Shown in pieces: positions 7,720-11,240 of a stretch of DNA of 11,240 nt. The first letter of the stretch is position 1. The number at the start of each line of letters is the position of its first letter. The stretch is taken from assembly GCA_004151065.3 (NCBI GenBank), contig NWUY0304319326.1, positions 1-11,240 of the forward strand. Direction: 5' to 3'. Below the pieces are notes generated by a model, which was not told where the DNA came from, made no database searches, and worked only from the letters and a program-made list of their open reading frames with translations. Source of the stretch: Larix sibirica (Eukaryota > Streptophyta > Pinopsida > Pinales > Pinaceae). Position numbers and translations under genes: made by a program.

Positions 7720-8159
7720 CATCTCATATTTAACAATCAAAGTTTCTTCTCGAGATGAAGCTCAAAACATAAGATGTGTGGAGATTCTGGGGATTATGAC
7801 TTGGTAGATCAGTGGGAAAATTAAGAAGTTAGAAACTGAGTGAGGTATGCTATGCCAATTGGTGGAAGGTCTGACAAGGAGCTCATAGGGTGTGGTTTCA
7901 CACCCAAGAATATCAACTAGATTTGTGTTTGAAATTGCAAAAGAAGAAGAATCAATGTATCAAGCTCTTGGTGATGTGGAAATGGAATTCATGGACCAAG
8001 TATCCAAGCCCTTTGCAGAGGACAATCATGAAGCTCACAATATGCATGACTTTGTTTGACACCAAGTTTTAGCCATGTTTTGCAACATAATTTTGGTATT
8101 AGCAAATTCTCTAGGATATATACCACTGAGTTTTAAGTTACTTCTATGTGAAAGATAGA
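7720..8159. other. Spacer between gag remnant and LINE
   Basis: No recognisable gene. A short plus-strand frame ending near 8060 (YQALGDVEMEFMDQVSKPFA, then a stop) looks faintly coding and may be more of the same decayed retroelement, but it matches nothing I know. Confidence 0.35.
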
Positions 8160-8171
8160 ATAGTCCAATCT
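8160..8171. repeat. LINE target-site duplication, 3' side copy
   Basis: atagtccaatct, identical to 10487-10498 and placed directly against the A-tail of the minus-strand LINE. Confidence 0.85.
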
Positions 8172-8429
8172 TTTTTTTTCCCTGAAAAAAAAGTGTATTA
8201 ATCCATATTAACTATGTAATTAATTACATTGTTCAATAGTGGCATTGAAGCCAAGCTGTAAAAGATCTCGTGTACATACATGTAGTCCATAAATAAGTCC
8301 CTGAAAACAAGTGTTGTAAAATATTCATACAGATCATATGATAGATCATAGAGTGAGCATAGTCATATACTGTGGAAAATGTGCTACAAAAGTTGATCAT
8401 CTAGGTATAGGAGCTAGATCAAACGCATT
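8172..8429 (-). other. LINE 3' untranslated region and tail
   Basis: Follows the ORF2 stop. It includes a perfect 16-bp palindrome ATGTAATTAATTACAT (8214-8229) and ends, on the minus strand, in T8-CAGGG-A9, an A/T hairpin at the tail. Confidence 0.7.
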
Positions 8430-9010
8430 TTATGTACCATCATCCCTTGTCCACTGCTTCCAAAAACCATCTTGTATTTGTATACCAGTCTTTGATAAGG
8501 CATCTGACACCATGTTTCTTTCTCTGCAAATATGTTGGAAGGATATGTTCTGTAGTAGGCCTATATATATGAGAATGTCTTCATACAAGGGTCGCAGATG
8601 AATGTTTTTTCGGAAGGATTCCTTTGTTTAAACTAGTCAATGACAAGTAGAGAATCCCCCAAAACCTGTAACTGTTCTACCCCTTTTGATGATGTCAGCT
8701 TGATAGTCAATTTCAATGCCATCAACTCAACGTGGTTGTTTGATGCTCTACCTAAACCACTTGAAAATTTGTACCATTTGTGATCCGATGTGTTTAGAAT
8801 ACCACCCACACCACCAGTTCTTGGATTTCCTTGCGATGCACCATCAAAGTAACACCAACTTCCAGATTTGTCAATAAGCTCCTCCGTTACATTTCCGTGG
8901 TTAGTGTTGTCATGTGATTGAGGGAAGAGGTCTAATATAGCCACACTTTTTGATGCATAGACCGAGTGAGGTATGATGGTGTCCTTGGATATAGCCTTAT
9001 TATAGGCCAA
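8430..9010 (-). pseudogene. LINE RNase H domain
   Basis: The plant-type RNase H at the C-terminus of L1 ORF2 would degrade the RNA of the RNA-DNA hybrid. All four acidic positions are recognisable: Asp in CYFDGASQGNPRTGGVGG, Glu in NNHVELMALKL, Asp in VLGDSLLVID, and Asp in HICRERNMVSDALSKTGIQI. The frame stops at 8633 right after LLVID, and coding continues in another frame (IHLRPLYEDILIYIGLLQNI...) to a natural-looking TAA at 8430-8432 after the WTRDDGT end. One frameshift near 8610-8630 therefore separates the halves. It is better preserved than the RT. Confidence 0.85.
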
Positions 9011-9148
9011 CCATACACCCTAGATGATCAAAGATGGTAATGCCTTATATTCCCTATTGTCATCCTTACTAATCCAAGTCATAAACGCATCTTCAAGGTT
9101 GTTTCTTTCCCCTATAGAAAGCTTTCCATAGTACTGTGATGCATATAT

Positions 9149-9460
9149 TTACATATTCATAATGAATGGACAGGTTATAAATAAGAGGGTAATGGATTCA
9201 GATTCATTGCAGCATAAGGAACACCGACTCGAGCCTATACCAAGAAAATGACTCAGTCTGTCCCATACAAGTACTTTCCCAACCAGTGACGACCATAAAA
9301 ATAATTTGGTCTTCATGGGGAATATTGGAGCTTCCAAAAATTCTTATTCCACTATGGAGGTTCAAGCAAGTCTTCCTCTTCCCTTGCCACCATATATCCC
9401 AAACTAGGGTGATATGAACCACTTGAAGCATTGCAGGTCCAAATAAGTCTATCCTCTCTG
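9149..9460 (-). pseudogene. LINE zf-RVT zinc-finger region
   Basis: EDRLIWT lies upstream. After a frameshift come TKLFLWSSLVGKVLVWDRL, CSLCCNESES and LLFITCPF. This is the plant zf-RVT pattern C-x2-C...H-x-x-x-C, with the His of 'HLF' replaced by Leu. Confidence 0.75.
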
Positions 9461-9468
9461 TCACTAAA

Positions 9469-9990
9469 TCAGATGTGACTATTTTGTAAGTATTTTAGAT
9501 ATAAGTTCCATAGTTTATGACATTCTGCCATAAATCCCATAACCTCAGCATTATACCATGATTGGTAGGTGGGTGTAGTGTTTTTTCGATCTTGAATATG
9601 ATGTAAATAAATGAAGCCATGATCAGATAGCAGCCCAGTCATCTCTACAAGTAGCCTATGTGCTATAGTGCATCCCACCCATGGATATTGGCCTATCCTT
9701 ATACTCATGCCATTGTTGACATCCCAAGCTAACCAATCACCAACAATATCAAATGATTTTATGATTGCTTTCCACATGTTTGACTCATTCCTTATGGGGT
9801 GATTCCTGGTTCTAATCCATTCTTTTATGAATAACAATGAGATATATTTTTGGTGTATAACTTTAACCCAGAGTCCATCATTTGATATTAAATACCAAAT
9901 TCCCTTCGCAGATAGAGCTCTAGCAAAGTATTGATAGCCTTTAATGTCCTATCCACCAGAATCCTTAGGCATTGTTAGTTTCCTCCACAA
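9469..9990 (-). pseudogene. LINE ORF2 linker between RT and zinc finger
   Basis: WRKLTMPKDSGG, then a TAG stop (9949-9951) where relatives have Gly-Leu/Gly-Trp, then DIKGYQYFARALSAKGIW, KVIHQKY, and SFDIVGDWLAWDVNNG before WVG. These are the conserved words of the plant LINE connection region. The frame closes at a TGA/TAG near 9469, after which coding resumes in DREDRLIWT. Confidence 0.75.
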
Positions 9991-10486
9991 TATCTAAGGA
10001 TAAGCCTTTCTATCCTCCGATCCTCGCCATAAAAAGCTGAAACATAATTTTCTAATGTTGTCCATGATTCCCACAGGAATGTAAGCAATGGATGCCAATA
10101 GACTGAGATAACTTCTAGTACAGACTGAACCATAATAAGTCTGCCATCGTGTGACAACCATTTATTACACCATAAGTTAAGCTTGCTTTCGATTCTTTTA
10201 ATCAGCAAGACCCAATCTTTCCTCATGTAATCATTGGGTTTGGTAATAAAACCTAGGTATTTCAGACCCATGTTAATATCAACCCTTGAGAAATCAAATT
10301 GGCTAAGTATCCAATCTGTAGAGTCTTGTGCAATATTCAATATAGAGAAAGACGATTTATCCACGTTAATGATCATACCTATAGCAGTACAGAAGTGTTT
10401 GAGGATCTCTTTGATCTTCAGAATGTCTCTCCTTGAGTCGTCAATGAATAAGAGAATGTCGTAGACAAATAGGAGATGAGTGATAG
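9975..10486 (-). pseudogene. LINE reverse transcriptase, C-terminal part
   Basis: The frame opens at the truncation point with ITHLLFVYDILLFIDD, the RT catalytic motif C region. The usual F-A-D-D reads F-V-Y-D (10458-10469), so the first catalytic Asp is Tyr. INVDKSS, LKYLGF and the thumb motif SKLNLWCNKWLSHDGRLIMV follow in the order typical of plant L1 ORF2. The frame then shifts near 9985-10000. Upstream fingers, palm motifs A and B, and the endonuclease are absent. Confidence 0.85.
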
Positions 10487-10498
10487 ATAGTCCAATCT
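10487..10498. repeat. LINE target-site duplication, 5' side copy
   Basis: Second perfect copy of atagtccaatct, directly at the truncated 5' end of the LINE. The empty site would have read ...atagtccaatct-atagttaac.... Confidence 0.85.
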
Positions 10499-11240
10499 AT
10501 AGTTAACATCCTAAAATTTTGGACATTTTATGAAAGATTGGCTTTTGGAACGCCCTACTTTTTTTGTATTATTATGTTGTAGAGTGTGGCTGCAACATTT
10601 TTTAATATAACTATTAATTATTTTAGTAAAAAGGGGAATTTTAATGTGGTTTTGATTTCAAAATAAGTTTCTACCAAACATGGTATCTTTGGTGTGTTTT
10701 TTAGTAACATAGTTACAACAACCATTTTCATAAAATGAGGGCATCATGACATTTCAACTCTTAACCTATTTAAAATCCACTACACTCATTATTATTTCTT
10801 CAATGAATTATCATAGTTCATTTTCAAAGTTTCCAAACATACTAAGGAACGTATTAAGATGAAACCCAACTCTCCAAAACTTGCAGGATTTTCAACCATT
10901 ACAAGAGAGCACTACAATTTAGATAAAGGAAGTGTGTGTAAAAATAGAGATGATAAAAGAGCGTGTGAAAGTATATATAAATAAGTTAAGGTAACTGGGC
11001 AAGACAACTTTGTGAAAGTAGATAAGTAAGTAAAGAACAATAAATAACAAGGATGCATCTCATATGATGTAATATTGAGGGGCATGTGATATGATTTGAT
11101 ATAAAGGACCATGGAGATCTTTGGAATAGTTTAAGTTCGAGATTTCATAGAGTTCCCATGTGCTGAGAAAACCTAAGTTCATGGACCAAAATTCCAAAGT
11201 TAATGAATATTTTGAGTGCTTAAGGGATAATGACTTAATC
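10499..11240. other. AT-rich spacer, no gene seen
   Basis: No coding frame with recognisable motifs and no repeat of note. A TATATATAAATA run (about 10973-10984) resembles a plus-strand TATA box, but no gene follows within the window. Confidence 0.5.

Larger units (their letters stand above)
8172..10486 (-). mobile_element. 5'-truncated L1-type LINE retrotransposon
   Basis: A minus-strand non-LTR element. Reading from 10486 downward come the end of the reverse transcriptase domain, a linker, a zf-RVT zinc-finger region, an RNase H domain, a 3' untranslated region of about 258 bp and an A-tail (8172-8179 as T on the plus strand). The 12-bp sequence atagtccaatct stands perfectly duplicated on both sides (8160-8171 and 10487-10498). 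Truncation inside the RT and the short A-tail are the usual results of incomplete target-primed reverse transcription. ORF2 is broken by a stop at 9949-9951, several frameshifts and a changed RT catalytic motif. It could not move by itself. Confidence 0.88.

Noticed and set aside
10973-10984. TATA-box-like run
   Set aside because: No downstream gene or transcript start can be supported.
1-11240. CRISPR arrays, bacterial operons, tRNA or rRNA genes
   Set aside because: None is present: no regularly spaced direct repeats, no cloverleaf or ribosomal sequence noticed, and the gene structure is eukaryotic.

Overview
The window looks like nuclear DNA from a flowering plant. It has one intron-containing gene with canonical GT-AG junctions, AT-rich spacers, and decayed plant-type retrotransposons. 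I cannot name the species. Family assignments come from motif recognition and remembered homologues; no search was run.

Layout. (a) 1-1688: downstream flank of the main gene. It holds an unrecognised minus-strand open stretch (52-549), a second short coding-like minus-strand stretch (779-961), and two ~50-bp imperfect tandem duplications. (b) 1689-5793, minus strand: a six-exon gene for a membrane-anchored alpha/beta hydrolase of the plant family that includes Arabidopsis At1g80280. I joined exons 5529-5793, 4851-5146, 2745-3473, 2313-2441, 1945-2037 and 1689-1805. All phases agree and the product is 542 residues. The triad candidates are Asp452, Asp486 and His514. About 100 residues (the lid and flanking helices) that the family carries between nucleophile and acid residue are missing, because exon 5 runs straight from the beta6 motif into the beta7/acid motif. 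(c) 5794-6560: leader and promoter region, with three hairpins abutting without spacers, an AUG-stop triplet pair, a 26-bp duplication and a four-run G-quadruplex motif. (d) 6558-7085: a possible small 5'-truncated LINE insertion on the plus strand. (e) About 7290-7720: a decayed Ty3/gypsy-like gag remnant on the plus strand. (f) 8172-10486: a 5'-truncated L1-type LINE on the minus strand, flanked by a perfect 12-bp target-site duplication, with an A-tail and recognisable RT, zf-RVT and RNase H regions broken by stops and frameshifts. (g) 10499-11240: AT-rich spacer with no gene seen.

The only gene likely to be working is the hydrolase. The rest is mobile-element debris and spacer. The most interesting points are the lid-less but in-frame hydrolase and its structured leader.
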